This document shows, piece after piece, positions 63,565 through 64,000 of a stretch of DNA of 64,000 nt (position 1 is its first letter; every line of letters starts with the position of its first letter). The notes beneath the pieces are model-generated. The model worked only from the letters and a program-made list of their open reading frames with translations. It was not told where the DNA came from and ran no database searches. The DNA lies in assembly GCA_965233625.1 (NCBI GenBank), contig OZ247499.1, positions 806,001 to 870,000 on the forward strand, read 5' to 3'. The position numbers and the translations under genes were made by a program. This stretch comes from G965233625 sp965233625. Its GTDB lineage: Bacteria > Planctomycetota > Planctomycetia > Pirellulales > Pirellulaceae.

Positions 63565-64000
63565 CTATTTAAAACGTACTGCCTGCATAACCGCGCGGTA
63601 GATAATGCTTCCCAGCGGCCGGTATCCGGCGTGAATTTTGGCTAGTCCGCGGAACCCGGGTGAAAGCTGCAACTTGCGATTGTCGAGGGGCACCCGGGCC
63701 TGATAGGTTGCACTTGTGGGCCGTTCTCCGTCAGGTCCGGACCCGGTGCTTAGTTCACCGCCGCCTTTCTGCGAGACTTCACGGGAAGCTACCTGCAAAT
63801 CCCTGGTTGCGATTTCGGAAATAACGCCACGCCAGGTCTCTAATGGGTATTCGTCAAACTTCAGATCCACTTGCTGATTTTGCTGGACGAATTCGATTTC
63901 CCCTTGATCCACTGTCAACACTGCCTCGAGCTTCCGCGGATCGCCAACGATGCAAAACAGGTCCCCGGTTTCAAGTTCACAATTCAGATTGCGCTTATCT
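63565..64000 (-). CDS. HlyD-family adaptor, C-terminal part (5' end outside window)
   Basis: The minus-strand frame is open from the window edge: DKRNLNCELETGDLFCIVGD, PRKLEAVLTVDQGEIEFVQQ, NQQVDLKFDEYP, then LSPGFRGLAKIHAGYRPLGS before the stop at 63565. The pattern GDPRKLEA.L.VDQ.EIEFV is the beta-barrel of HlyD-type adaptors, including those fused to M50 peptidases in planctomycetes. A GTG at 63921 is in frame but is not taken as the start, since homology continues past it. Confidence 0.75.
   Translation of the reverse strand, partial: DKRNLNCELETGDLFCIVGDPRKLEAVLTVDQGEIEFVQQNQQVDLKFDEYPLETWRGVISEIATRDLQVASREVSQKGGGELSTGSGPDGERPTSATYQARVPLDNRKLQLSPGFRGLAKIHAGYRPLGSIIYRAVMQAVRFK

Overview
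The window looks like a Planctomycetota chromosome (Pirellulales/Planctomycetales-like; this is inference). Pointers are the planctomycete-style Ser/Thr kinase with TPR-like C-terminus paired with an ECF sigma factor, secreted sulfatase, sialate-esterase, FG-GAP and DUF4838 genes, a giant WD40/LRR lipoprotein, and DUF1257/DUF2997 next to a Ycf46-like AAA+ ATPase.

Layout. (1) 1-1.2 kb, minus strand: a partial Ycf46-like ATPase, DUF2997 and DUF1257 (Ycf35). (2) 1.6-27.7 kb: a compound anti-phage island. A frameshifted excisionase-type HTH gene precedes a class 1 DISARM locus (drmD, a small unknown gene, drmMI with a C-terminal GGCT domain, drmA, drmB, drmC). A two-gene dCTP-deaminase operon sits antisense between drmMI and drmA. 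DISARM is followed by a tight three-gene operon (DUF6361, two-HKD phospholipase-D-like protein, SNF2-type helicase), then by one 1238-residue protein fusing HIT, phospholipase-D nuclease, SF2 helicase and LexA/S24 peptidase domains. (3) 27.8-38.3 kb: a quinone oxidoreductase and a secreted-polysaccharide group (sialate esterase, SGNH-sulfatase fusion, FG-GAP/HExxH protein, truncated sialate O-acetylesterase, CutC, DUF4838).

(4) 38.6-43.1 kb: the part I find most unusual. After a decayed AbiEi antitoxin gene lie seven head-to-tail structured RNA units (39133-40082) directly upstream of rsr, which encodes the TROVE/Ro60 orthologue. Each unit is closed by its own 6-11 bp stem with compensatory changes between units, then a conserved TGCC-N5-GGAGTACAT on the 5' side and ACYTC on the 3' side. 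I read them as a tandem array of bacterial Y RNAs. The payloads mimic parts of tRNAs (anticodon arms, T arms, 3' and 5' halves in permuted order), and one contains a clear piece of 23S rRNA domain IV. A second, truncated rsr 3' end and a broken DUF5131 fragment follow.

(5) 43.2-64 kb: an integrase-like fragment, a 2Fe-2S ferredoxin, the kinase/ECF pair, a dienelactone hydrolase, an RND efflux pair, the WD40/LRR lipoprotein, a secreted unknown, an arsenic operon (arsR divergent from a DUF6428 gene, acr3 and a small Cys-rich gene) and two HlyD-type adaptors at the right edge, one running off the window.

All family calls come from reading motifs and recalled family features; no database search was run.
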